Positions 10,523 to 20,625 of a DNA stretch of 64,000 bases are shown piece by piece. Every line of letters starts with the position of its first letter. Position 1 is the stretch's first letter. This stretch comes from Amphiura filiformis (taxonomy: Eukaryota; Echinodermata; Ophiuroidea; Amphilepidida; Amphiuridae), in NCBI RefSeq assembly GCF_039555335.1, contig NC_092646.1, forward strand, positions 24,058,893 to 24,122,892, read 5' to 3'. A program made the translations under genes and the position numbers. The notes under the pieces were generated by a model. That model saw nothing but the letters and a program-made list of their open reading frames with translations, ran no database searches and was not told the DNA's origin.

Positions 10523-13500
10523 GTAAGTATTGTATGTGGTAGTTAATTTTCAAACGCAGTTCAAAATACTATACTGTATCGATATTAATTTTTGAAGATT
10601 TTTGAAGATTTTACTGAAAATTTGGCTAAATTTGACAATTTAATTGTAATAGCCTATTGTTTTACCATGCCCCTGGCATTACGTTTCTCTACCTGGAGAG
10701 AATTGATCAAAAATTGAATTCCCTCCTGAGGTTCGTATCTGTCAGTGAGTTGACCAGATCACAAGGATGTCATTATAGCTAGAGGCAGTATATAACACAA
10801 ATGGGTCAATGAGTTACATAAATATGACCTTGTGTGGTATTTGGTTCCCAGGAAGTGAGTTTTACCTGAGGCAATTTGTGGTTAAATATTGATCCCTCAC
10901 TACAAGAGTTATTACTGTCGATTTATAGTTGAAAAAGGAGGTGAGACATATTCAAATCTCTCCAGGTAAGTAAGTAAGTAAGTAACACGGCATTTATAAT
11001 GCGCCTAATGCCAGAGGATACAAAGCGCAGAAACACAGAAAACAAAACAAAACAAACAAAAGCAACATCATGAGAAAAGGTATGTTTTCAGAAGGGATTT
11101 GAACCCGTTGACAGTTTGGGCACTGCGGATATTTAGGGGGATTGAGTTCCATTTGTAAGGAGCAACCACTGAAAAGGCCCTGTCCCCGGCACCCTTGTTC
11201 GTCCTTGGTACACGAAGATTGAGACCGTGGTCCGAACGTGTGGTGACGGAGCCCTCATGAGGATGTTTAACAGTAAGGCACTCATCGATATACCGGGGAC
11301 ACAGCCCATTCAGTGACTTGTATATATAAAGCAGAGTTTTGAAAGTAATGCGTTCCTTTATACGAAGCCAATGGAGTTCTTTCAACAGGGACTGATGGAA
11401 GTGCGTCTCGGCGACAAGAAGACTTAAGCGGGCACATTTATTCTGGAGCCGTTGTAATCGATCAATATCCTTTTGCGCAATATTGTTGAACAAAACATTA
11501 CAGTAGTCCAGGCGGGATAAAATCATGGCTCTGACAATATTATGTATGCCGACTGCATTGGCTCAGCAAGATCATGTTCATCAATATGATTTTTCAGTTG
11601 GGAAACAGCACATTTTTCAATGATCTTTGATGTTAACTGGAGATTGGCAACGGGCGGTAATTCTTAAGTTCATTTTTATTGAGCGATGGCTTTTTCAATA
11701 CAGGAGTAATGACCGCTCTTTGCAGATCTTCTGGGAGGGTTCCTGTGGACAAAGACATATTCACAATTTTTGTGAGTGTAGGGAGCAAGATATTTACATG
11801 TTGTTTTATGAGCCATGTGGGAGAACATCCAGAACACACTGTTTGTTTGGACACTTTGTTATAACCTGTAACAACTCGTCATCTGACACATGGGTAAAAT
11901 GATTGAATGCAATGTTAGCACTTACACTACCAGATGAGATATTAAAAACATTCACATCATCATTAACCACAGATTTGGCTTCATTAACTTTATCACCAAA
12001 CCAACCCGGTTGGTGTGACATACTTGACCTCCTTGTTATTGACGTAGCATGGCTGTCAAGAACTTCTAGGCAAGAGCGGTTATATTCATTGAACAAATCG
12101 TCAACATTGGAATAACACTTCTGCGAGATAGCCAGCATTTTCATAGAAAGATCTTCTGAGAAGCGTTGATGATCAATGCTTCTATATCTCAAGAAAGGTC
12201 CGAACAGTTTTAGATGGGCGCTGTTTGGATAAGTTAATGGAGCAGTTAACCATAAAGTGATCTATGGTGAAAGTGACACAATCAACACAGATATCATGAA
12301 TTAAGTTGTCAGAAACTCTGGTTACAACAACGTCAAGGATATGGCCACTCCTATGTGTTGGCTCGGTCACATGTTGACTCATGCCAACTGATGACAGGCA
12401 AGTAGACACACGTTTAACATCACTCTTGGTAGGCAAATCAAAGTGCACATTCCAATCTCCAACAAGTAGGACTTTGCCAGGCAGTAAGTTCACACAGTCA
12501 ATGAAATCCTCTATTTCAAGAAGGAAAGATGACAATTTGAACTTATTGACAGCAGATGGCGATGGTCTATATACAATGATGATGTAAAATGAGCGAGACA
12601 TGTTGGACACAACAGTATATTCAAATGTTGTGAATGTAGGTATGTCAATGTTCGTAAGATGACAGAGTCCAATTTGTTGCTTAAAGAGGATCCCAATTCC
12701 GCCATGAGTGTCACCAGATGCATAAACACGAGGAGTATTTATAAAAGTGTAACCAGGAGGTGACATTTCCTGATAATGACAGGGTCATCTGGTTTCATCC
12801 AAGTCTCTGTAAGACACAGTATATCTATATCATGGGTGATTACATACTCACAAATGTCATTTGATTTATTACCCACGGACTGGGCATTCCATAGGCTCAA
12901 GTTTAGATTTTCATTTCTACTGGGTGCTGATTTTGTGCTGTTGAGTACAGGTGGATTATCACTTGCAACAGTTGGTAGCTTGTTGGGCGTGAAGTGATTA
13001 GATCTACCACCACTGCAACCACGCTGAGTCCGCTGAACACCACAAATGTTGAGCTCCTTCAAAGTTTCATAAGTTGAAAGGGGTAATTGACACTTTTCTG
13101 GCATCAATCCCAATAAATCCAATCTGGAGTAGGAAATCAATGGAGGCATGATGATCAAGTCCCCTTGAACCAAAATGGTGATATAAACAATCCACAATGC
13201 TAAGCATGCCATGTGCAACCAAGTGTCTATGAACTAATGAAGTAGAAAACTATGGATTCCAGTGCAATGTGAATGATGTATGTTATCACAAACCACAGAA
13301 AATATGAATTTCATCCAAATTCAGACAAAATAGACCAAATAAAGTAGATCAGTTTGATCACGACAGTTTAATCTTTCCAATGGTGTATGGTAGAAGACAA
13401 AAATCACAGTAGAAACAGCCCAAAATATAAAAAGTTGGGAGAGCAAAAGAGTAGTGCAGCCAGACTGGCGCATCAACAAAACGTAATGGCAAACTTTGAT

Positions 13501-16500
13501 CTAAAATGAAATCAAACTTGTTCTTCTTTATTTCAGGGATGGTTCAGCTGTTGAGATAGTAGGTCTATGTAAGGCAGCACTACACTGGCTAAGTCAACTC
13601 AATGAGGAAGGAAAATATCCTTATAGTGACTTCAGTGTTAGAATTGATGGTAAGTTTGTGATAGTCTGTTTATTTGTGTGGGTGGTCCAAGACTTCAGCT
13701 CATATTCTGGAGGTTGCACAAAGTCGTGGGTTCAAATCTCTGCAGCATCAACGTGTTGTGCACTTAGGCAAGGCTCTCCACTTCTTCACCCCTATTGCCT
13801 CTCCCCACCCAGATGTACAAGTGGGTACCGGCTTTATTCAATGCCAGGAAGGTAACAGACTCACTGTGGAGGAGGTGTAGCGATGCCCCGCTCACAGCAG
13901 CATTAAATGGAGACGTCTGACTTGATCGCTTCAAAAGAGAGATGAGGCTCCAGTCTGTAAACACAGGTTCCTCCCCATTACCTTTAATGTTTGTGGGGGT
14001 GAGTTTGTGTGTGTGTTTAGTCATGAAATGAAATGATATTAATTGATATTAATCACCCATTTTACCTGTATTCTAATCGGGTATAACAAGTAGCCATAAA
14101 CCAGTTTAATGAAGTCCATTGTCTCGTCCATAGCAGACAACACCCTGGTATGCACAGAGTATTCCCAAGCCTTGCACACCGACATCGCCTGGCTAATAAT
14201 TATTTGGTGCAGCAGAGACATTAAAATGAATACACGGGATCCATACACGTGAATTGCTATGCACGATTTTGATATCAGATGAAAATCTTCGGATACTGGG
14301 TTACAAAATGATGAATATCTCCCGTAAATGAATTTTTCTCAAGAAACCAGATGTGGTCTCATACACTTGAAAATATGTGTTGAACAGATATTATAGTCGT
14401 TAGCGTGCGCTTTGAAAATTGGCCGCGTGCGCTTTGAAGTCAAAATTTGACCAAAACTCTCAATTTTATATTGCGTTGGTCCTATATGGACTACAGCGCG
14501 CAGCAGGCTATAGCGGCACTCACTCAAGTGGAGAGAGTATAACCATTGACCGCAATGTCGTATACAAGCTTGCTCACAGAGCGAGAAATCAATTACCCCG
14601 GATTGTCAGTAGCCTTAGTCAAGTCACTTCGCTAATAATATGCATCTCATAAGGTCCGAATAAAATGGTCATAGGTGGCTGTGGATTCAACCTACCATGG
14701 CGATTTCTACTATGAAGATATCGGGGCGATGTCACTGTGCCTTGATAAACGGTGGTGCTCATGAATTATTCATTGAGCCATAGATTAATAAACACAAAGA
14801 TTGGAATGTTCCATGCCTGTGCCCTCTAAGCATACTTGAATTCAGCTGACGCCAGTACAGCGTTCGATCAACTTGTGAGCGCTTACGCTCGAACTCTCTT
14901 TTGTGTACACCTGCGCTATTTATGCTATTTTTGAGTTCGCTGACGCACCCCTTACTTATCGTCGAACCCCATAAGCAGCATGCTTACCTTTCATGGTATG
15001 CATTGTGAGCATTCCCAAGCCTGATAAAATGGTGGTGTTCATGAATATTCATTGCACTCCCAAACCTGATAAAATGATGGAGCTCATGAATATTCATTGC
15101 ATTCCCAAGCCTGATAAAATGGTGGAGCTCATGAATATTCATTGCATTCCTAAGCCTGATAAAATGATGGAGCTCATGAATATGCATTGCATTCCTTAGC
15201 CTGATAAAATGGTGGAGCTTGTGAATATTCATTGCACTTCCAAGCCTGATAAAATGGTGGTGCAGAGCTCGTGAATATTCATTGCATTCCCAAGCTTGAT
15301 AAAATGGTGGAGCTCATGAATATTCATTGAGCATTCCCAAGTCTGATAAATTGGCGGAGCTCGTGAATATTCATTGCACTCCCAAGCCTGATAAAATGAA
15401 GGTGCGGAGCTCGTGAATAATCATTGCATTCACAAGCTTGAGAAAATGGTGGAGCTTGTGAATATTCATTGCACTATGAAGCCTGATAAAATGGTGGAAA
15501 TCGTTACTTTTGAATTAAAGTACTGCCACAACCTAATTTGCACACCTCATATAATACATAAATCCTTTATATTCTTTTACCTGATATTACCAACTGATAT
15601 TGTAACTGATGCCACCATATTTATTTTCTTCACTAGGCAAGCCATGCAAACTGACATACAAAGAATGGGATGCCAAGATCAAAGCACACTTTGAGCAGAA
15701 CTTCTGGGTGCCACCTGATGCTAACAAGCAAGCCAATAAGCTTATCAACAAACGGGGCATGTACAAGGACAGTGTAGGAGCCACACAGTTCTGGGCGGAT
15801 TATCAACTCAGGCCAAATTATCCGATAGCTATGGTTGTGGTAAGTATTTTTCTTGGGTAATCAGTGAAGTCATTTCTTACTGTTTGGTAGAGATATTTTT
15901 TCATGAAATGGGCTATACCAGTTGAAATCCATACACCCCCTATGGAAGACATGACCTCAATCTTATACACAGGGAGTGTGAATTTCAAATAGGTTTGTTC
16001 TGGACGGATTATAAACTCAGGCCAAATCATCCAATAGTTATTCCTTGTGTAATCATTGAGGTCATTTTCTCACTGTTTTGTAGAGATAATATTTTTCATG
16101 TAATTGGCCATTCCAGTTGAAATCCATACACCCCCATATGGAGGACATGACCTTAATCTTCCACACAAGGAGTGTAAATTTCAAATGGGGTTACCTTAAT
16201 GGGGGACTTCATTTCAAATCTACACTCCCTATGTGGGAGATTAAGGTCATGTCTACCAGAGAGGGTGTATGGATTTCAAGTAGAATTGCCCAATAGAAAG
16301 TAAATAAGGATTGCCTCAATTAACATATCTAAATCCTGCTGCCCAAAACAATTGAAAAAGTACTGCCCTCTATCAGTCTGATTCAGTTACTCACCAAATC
16401 CAAGATGGCGATTGAAAGATTCATGTCTTTCCACGCAACCCAATGTCTGATTTTTGGTGTTAAAATGCCCCCTCAATCAGTATTATTGTACAATATATTA

Positions 16501-19500
16501 ATGATTGAAGTAAATTATACCATAATTTGTCATGGGGGGGGTTCATTTGCTTAAAAATGAAGTATAAGTAGTCAAACCAGGACTCAAATGCAGTGCTCCC
16601 ATGTATTTTTTCTTTCTATAAACTATCAATGTTTGTGCGAATCCACATAGATCAGGTTTGACAAGAATCTTTGTGTGAATCGATTCATGGATATGCATTG
16701 GATTTCTGAGCCTGTGCATGACTAGACCCATAAATTTTCCCAAGTCCCTTCAACATTGACCATTCTCCTCTGTTTGAATCATATTTAGGCACCTGAGTTG
16801 TTTGTACCAGAGCATGCATGGATAGCCCTGCAGACATGTGAGAAATACCTGCTTGGACCACTAGGCATGAAGACACTGGACCCAGAGTAAGTTTTATAGA
16901 GAGAGCATGGCACACTGGTTCAATTCCTAGCAGTGGGCGACTTGCTGGGCGTATTGGCATGGAAAAAGTCTGAATTTGGCTGCTGTATGGCTGGTAACAT
17001 CATTCTGTAGATTTCTGTGTTCTCGATAATTCCCTGGAATAAGTAATATTACTCCTTAATAATTCTCACTGAATAAATAAGAGAAACATGATATGGAAAT
17101 CTTTGCCGTGTATAGCAATCTATTCCTCCCCAATGCCACAAATGTACTTCATATCTCAGTTGGTTAGAGAATTGGTCTAGAATCCCAGTGGTTATTGGTT
17201 CAAATCCTGGTTAAGGATGGTTTTTCTTAAACATGAAGTAGGTATGTACAATTTACATTTACCAATTTATTAGCAGTAACTGTTGTTCCTTCAAAAATTT
17301 AAGGCGACGTTAGTGTGTATTTGGCTGGTTGCAGTATCGAATTTGGGTATACAGGGTGCACGACTTATAAGTTCCCCCCTAAATACTTTTTTAAATAAAT
17401 TGAAAAATATTTGATGAAATGCAAACTTGTAAAAAGACATGTGTAGCCTTATTTGTTTTACACTTATGGAACAAATTATAGCGTCACACATCATTGCGTT
17501 CAATCACAATGGTTCATTATGTAAAAAAAAACCCGTTTTATTAAACTGTTAAAAGTTGCATCTCAGTCCATAAGAGTCAACTCTCAAACAATACAGCAGG
17601 CCAGGCCTATTCATGTGTTTGTTAAAGAAAACCTGACTGCTATGGGCTCAGATGCAACTTTTAAAACTGCCTCTTTTCTTACATAATTAGCCATTGTGAC
17701 TGAACGCAATAATGTGTAACGCTATAAATTGGTCCACAGGAGTAAAACAAAACAAATAGGGCTATACATATCTTTTTACATTTTTACATTTTGTAAAATG
17801 TTTTCGACTTATTTTAAAAACTATTAGGGGAAACTTATCAGTTGTACACCCTGTATATACACACACATAAAAGGGCAAATTGTTGCCACACCTGCAGCAC
17901 ACCCATGTAAAAGCACTGAGATCACCTTCAATTCATGATGGGACAAAGTTTAGTTGGTATACTGAGTGTGATATATGTGCATTGTACTTTTTGTTTTGCA
18001 GGGATTGGGGTTATGTTGGTGACTATGATAATTCCTATGATGGACCTGATGGGAAGAGAGCTAGAGGATTCAACTATCACCTGGGCCCTGTAAGTCTATT
18101 TCTGTGGGGGGGGTTGGGGTGTGTATGTGCGTATGTTTGCAGGGATTGGGTTTATGTTGGGGACTATGATAATTCATATGATGGACCTGATGGGAAGAGA
18201 GCTAGAGGATTCAACTATCACCTGGGCCCTGTAAGTCTATTTCTGTGGGGGGGGGTGTTGGGGTGTGTATGTGCGTATGTTTGCAGGGATTGGGTTTATG
18301 TTGGTGACTATGATAATTCATATGATGGACCTGATGGGAAGAGAGCTAGAGGATTCAACTATCCCCTGGGCCCTGTAAGTCTATTTCTGTGGGGGGGTGT
18401 CGGGTGTGTATGTGCGTATGTTTGCAGGGATTGGGTTTATGTTGGTGACTATGATAATTCATATGATGGACCTGATGGGAAGAGAGCTAAAGGATTCAAC
18501 TATCCCCTGGGCCCTGTAAGTCTTCTGTGGGGTGCACACACTTGCACTTCATATTTAAACCATGTCTAATATGTTTGCGAAATACATCCTATCATACTCG
18601 ATACCGTAAAGATTCGCTATGAGCTCCCGTGATATAACTGGAATTTTAGGCACAACTTAAAAGTGCCCTCAGGTAAAAATCTCATCAGGAAATACAGGCA
18701 CGGAACCTTAATTCTTGTTGGGATTTTGAGATGAGGGAGCTCTCTCTTTGTACATGTAATTTATCCCAAGGTGAAGGAGCCCATGTGCGCCATTAGGCGA
18801 ACCTTTACGGTATTTAACATCCACAGTTGCTAGGTTAAAGTCCATACCCACAAAAATATACAAATATACACAAATAAAATGGAGGAAAACGTCCTCGGTT
18901 GTCGATTGAGTACGGATTCATGATTGATGATTGACAAAATAAAATATGAATGAATGAATGAATGAATGAATGAATGAATATGAATGAATTTTAAATAGTC
19001 CACTGCTTATTTGCAGCTTTATTTTCTGAATGTAAACTCAAAATTTACCCATTTCCAGCTCATTTGCTTCTGCAAGTGTAGTAATCTAAGAATAAAAATT
19101 CCCCAATTATTATTTCAGAGATAAGTTTTCAGAGATGAATTGCTCTCTTAGGCATGTTTCCTGTCATTCTTGGGAAATAAACTAAATACCATCTTGTATT
19201 CTGACACACAGGAATGGGTGTGGCCAATTGGATACTTCCTACGTGCAAAGCTCCACTTCTCTCGTCTCCAAGACAAGCAGCCGGATCTGTTCAGGGAGAC
19301 GGTGACCGGTGTGCAGAAGATACTAACTAGACACCACAAGGAGGTCTCTACATCAGTATGGCGTGGTATACCAGAACTGACCAACAGCAAAGGAAAATAC
19401 TGCAAGGATAGCTGCCCTACGCAAGCCTGGTCAATGAGCTGCATTCTAGAACTTCTGTATGATCTTGACAAGCTCGTCAAAAGTAATGTGGGAGGTAAAT

Positions 19501-19502
19501 AG
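10387..19502 (+). CDS. AGL: Glycogen debranching enzyme, C-terminal (glucosidase) part, multi-exon, 5' part outside the window
   Basis: AGL removes glycogen branches by 4-alpha-glucanotransferase then amylo-1,6-glucosidase action in the cytosol. Only the glucosidase end is present. Exons: 10387-10522, 13537-13649, 15637-15839, 16789-16886, one of four copies (18002-18089, 18143-18230, 18287-18374, 18428-18515), and 19212-19502 ending TAG. All have AG/GT borders and matching phases. Diagnostic stretches are '[17 protein letters not shown]', '[15 protein letters not shown]', '[18 protein letters not shown]', '[12 protein letters not shown]', '[19 protein letters not shown]' and '[15 protein letters not shown]', in the same order as vertebrate AGL. 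From family knowledge the Asp in 'TWMDK' and the Glu in 'PEW' are the likely catalytic pair. That mapping is inferred. Upstream exons, including the transferase half, were not found, so they should lie left of base 1. Confidence 0.93.
10970..13215 (-). mobile_element. Degenerate CR1/L2-type non-LTR retrotransposon in an AGL intron
   Basis: Minus-strand reading gives, in order, an AP-endonuclease-like part with '[16 protein letters not shown]' and '[13 protein letters not shown]' (about 12800-13000), 'GGIGILFKQ' and '[11 protein letters not shown]' (12182-12766), a linker (11806-12192), the reverse transcriptase start with '[10 protein letters not shown]' and 'NYRPLPISS' (about 11633-11850), then the C-terminal end with '[20 protein letters not shown]' (11068-11526). 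The core RT block between 11526 and 11633, including the catalytic aspartates, is missing, and the frame changes several times. The 3' end shows a (CTTA)n tail at about 10970-10985, typical of this superfamily. Dead copy. Confidence 0.85.
13537..13649 (+). CDS. AGL: AGL exon with [10 protein letters not shown]
   Basis: Acceptor 'tttatttcag', donor 'gtaagt'. It completes the split Arg codon from the previous exon and leaves in phase 1. It encodes '[19 protein letters not shown]' and onward to 'VRIDG', a close match to the family. Confidence 0.92.
13665..13960 (+). mobile_element. tRNA-derived SINE
   Basis: A tRNA-like head with a B-box-like 'gggttcaaatctc' (about 13728-13740) is followed by a body with 'cacttaggcaaggctctcca' and 'aagtgggtaccgg', which is characteristic of tRNA-SINEs in aquatic animals. 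It lies just after an AGL donor site, in the intron. The ORFs here (13658-13880) are read-through of the SINE. Confidence 0.6.
14995..15500. repeat. Minisatellite, about 11 units of 44-51 bp
   Basis: The unit resembles 'attcccaagcctgataaaa' + 'tggtggagctcatgaatatt' + 'cattgc'. Starts of 'ctgataaaat' fall at about 15020, 15067, 15111, 15155, 15200, 15245, 15296, 15343, 15387, 15438 and 15482. It lies in the AGL intron 140 bp before exon 15637. Both strands are open in places because the unit lacks stops. These are not genes. Confidence 0.9.
15637..15839 (+). CDS. AGL: AGL exon with [13 protein letters not shown]
   Basis: Acceptor 'ttcactag', donor 'gtaagt'. The Gly codon is split with the previous exon and the end is in phase 0. 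It encodes '[19 protein letters not shown]', then '[20 protein letters not shown]', then '[10 protein letters not shown]', all conserved family blocks. Its last part and donor region are copied, in decayed form, at 15998-16100. Confidence 0.93.
15910..16292. mobile_element. Two MITE family A copies flanking a copied piece of AGL exon
   Basis: A half-copy of family A (15910-15997) is followed by about 100 bp resembling the end of the preceding AGL exon plus its intron start. A full hairpin copy then runs from about 16106 to 16292. The order suggests the segment 'exon end + intron start + MITE' was tandemly duplicated. Confidence 0.7.
15998..16100 (+). pseudogene. Decayed duplicate of the AGL exon 15637-15839 tail
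   Basis: 'ctggacggattataaactca' then 'ggccaaatcatccaatagtt' parallels the exon's 'ctgggcggattatcaactca' then 'ggccaaattatccgatagct'. The following intron sequence ('gtaatcattgaggtcatttt') parallels 15860-15880. The donor GTAAGT is lost ('attccttgtgtaatc') and no acceptor precedes it, so it cannot act as an exon. Confidence 0.75.
16789..16886 (+). CDS. AGL: AGL exon with [11 protein letters not shown]
   Basis: Acceptor 'catatttag', donor 'gtaagt'. Enters in phase 0 and leaves with 2 bases of a codon. It encodes '[20 protein letters not shown]' followed by '[12 protein letters not shown]'. The outgoing phase fits only one entry into the 88-bp exon array that follows. Confidence 0.92.
17148..17215 (+). 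repeat. tRNA-like sequence (pseudo-tRNA or SINE head)
   Basis: 'ctcagttggttagag' resembles an internal A box, and 'ggttcaaatcc' 35 bases later a B box. The acceptor stem does not pair well and no CCA-ready end is seen. I therefore read it as a degenerate tRNA-derived repeat, not a functional tRNA. Confidence 0.45.
17351..17855. mobile_element. MITE with 'tacagggtgcacga' ends
   Basis: 'tacagggtgcacgacttataagttcccc' at the left mirrors '...ggggaaacttatcagttgtacaccctgta' at the right. Inner arms ('cattgcgttcaatcacaatg' with 'cattgtgactgaacgcaat') also pair. TA borders suggest a Tc1/mariner-type non-autonomous element. It sits in the intron just before the AGL exon array. Confidence 0.75.
18002..18515 (+). 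CDS. AGL: Four tandem copies of one 88-bp AGL exon
   Basis: Copies at 18002-18089, 18143-18230, 18287-18374 and 18428-18515, each with 'ttgcag' before and 'gtaagtct' after, separated by 53, 56 and 53 bp. Each encodes '[16 protein letters not shown]', then K or R, 'GFNY', then H or P, 'LGP'. Copies 1 and 2 have His as in the vertebrate family, 3 and 4 have Pro. Copy 4 has Lys for Arg, copy 1 Gly for Val after 'DW'. Each enters with one base completing a codon and leaves in phase 0. Using one copy keeps the frame, whereas splicing two together shifts it and meets a stop at once. The units (141, 144, 141 bp) are multiples of three and the spacers are open, so retaining all spacers also stays in frame. 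Spacers are nearly identical, so the duplication is recent. Confidence 0.9.
18597..18822. mobile_element. MITE with 'ataccgtaaagattcgc' ends
   Basis: The left end 'ataccgtaaagattcgctat' is mirrored by 'gcgaacctttacggtat' at the right. 'gagctcccgtg' and 'ggagcccatg' lie inside the arms. It lies in the intron before the last AGL exon. After it, a (gaat)n microsatellite runs at about 18947-18985. Confidence 0.65.
19212..19502 (+). CDS. AGL: AGL terminal exon, starts at the EW of GPEW
   Basis: Acceptor 'ctgacacacag', phase 0. The first residues '[16 protein letters not shown]' join the array's 'LGP' to give the conserved 'GPEW' block. It then encodes '[15 protein letters not shown]' and '[18 protein letters not shown]' and stops at TAG 19500-19502. 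Length and C-terminus match the family. Confidence 0.93.
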   Translation, partial: EWVWPIGYFLRAKLHFSRLQDKQPDLFRETVTGVQKILTRHHKEVSTSVWRGIPELTNSKGKYCKDSCPTQAWSMSCILELLYDLDKLVKSNVGGK

Positions 19503-19529
19503 GACATTGCATGTCAAAGCAATGCTGGA

Positions 19530-20110
19530 GAGTGAGTATAGATAGCTGCCATTTGTACTTTGGGCCTAGGTTGAATAGCTGTCCTCTGTACTTTGGGCCG
19601 AGGTCATATTTATTGTATGTGTTCATTTGCATCAACATTAGTGAAGATGCATCAAGGCAGCTATGGTTACTTATAGCTAATCATGCGGTAGTTAACATGT
19701 GTCCATGCACAAGTGGAAGGAATAGGTGTGTGAGTATAGATAGCTGCCCTGTGTATTTTTGACTTGGGTTGAATAGCGAAGTCATATTTATTTATGTGGT
19801 TATTAATATTATTTTGTATCAACATTAGTGAAGATGTTTCAAGGCAGCTATGGTTACTTACAGCTAATCATGCAGTAGTTAACATGTGTCCATGCACAAG
19901 TGGAAGGAATAGGTGTGTGAGTATAGATAGCTGCCCTGTGTATTTTTGACTTAGGTTGAATAGCGAAGTCATATTTATTTATGTGGTTATTATTTTGTAT
20001 CAACATTAGTGAAGATGTTTCAAGGCAGCTATGGTTACTTACAGCTAATCATGCAGTAGTTAACATGTGTCCATGCACACTTGAATGGAATATGTGTGTG
20101 TGTAATATGA
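19530..20110. repeat. Three tandem units of about 190 bp after the AGL stop
   Basis: 'gtgagtatagatagctgcc' recurs at about 19530, 19729 and 19914, each followed by 'caacattagtgaagatg', 'caaggcagctatggttactt' and 'catgtgtccatgcacaagtg'. It begins 28 bp after the stop codon, so it may lie in the 3' UTR. The open frames in it come from the repeat. Confidence 0.85.
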
Positions 20111-20444
20111 GCCATAACACTGAATATGGCAGCTATGTTGTTACATCATTTGTCACAGGTATCTTAATGTCAGTGTTGGTTCGTATCAATAGCTCCCTTT
20201 AGTTCATTGGTTGCTTGCTTGTAATTATGTTTACCAAAGATGATAATGATAATACTATTATGCAAATACGGTAATAATGGTGCCCCAATAGAAATCAAGT
20301 TAACAAAATTATATCGGAACTTTCTTTTTTGGCACAAATTTGAAGTATAATGTGATTTTAAATTTCGAATTGACAGTATACCAAGACTGTCTGTTGAATT
20401 ATTTTAGAGAGTAGAGTCATTTTCTTTTCAGTTTGGATGAAATT

Positions 20445-20625
20445 AGGATTCAATCATGTTTCACCGTTGTTCATCACCGCTTAACAACGATGCGACGCGT
20501 CGTCTGCGTGGTTTATTTTCGCGAGGGCAGCTTTAGCTGCCCGAGCGAAGTAAACCACGCAGACGCTACCGGATGCTTGAAGTTGTTAAACGGTGATGAA
20601 CAACGGTGAAACATGATTGAATCCT
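20445..20625. mobile_element. Near-perfect hairpin element with GC-rich core
   Basis: 'aggattcaatcatgtttcac' at the left is the reverse complement of the right end. Arms continue through 'cgttgttcatcaccg' and a GC-rich core where 'ctgcgtggttta' faces 'taaaccacgcag', around a small loop 'cagctttagctg'. The whole is about 180 bp with no coding capacity. A different CG-rich patch follows at 20860-20950, and a genomic A-run after two AATAAA motifs lies at 20745-20797. Confidence 0.75.

Noticed and set aside
14984-15232. Frames with repeated '[15 protein letters not shown]'
   Set aside because: Minisatellite without stop codons. Open on both strands.
17148-17215. Functional tRNA gene
   Set aside because: A- and B-box likeness only. 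Stems pair poorly and no plausible anticodon arm was found.
17880-18569. 229-residue open frame with four repeats of '[16 protein letters not shown]', as a stand-alone repeat protein gene
   Set aside because: The repeats are AGL exon copies with splice sites. The frame stays open only because units are multiples of three. It is kept as an intron-retention possibility, not as a gene.
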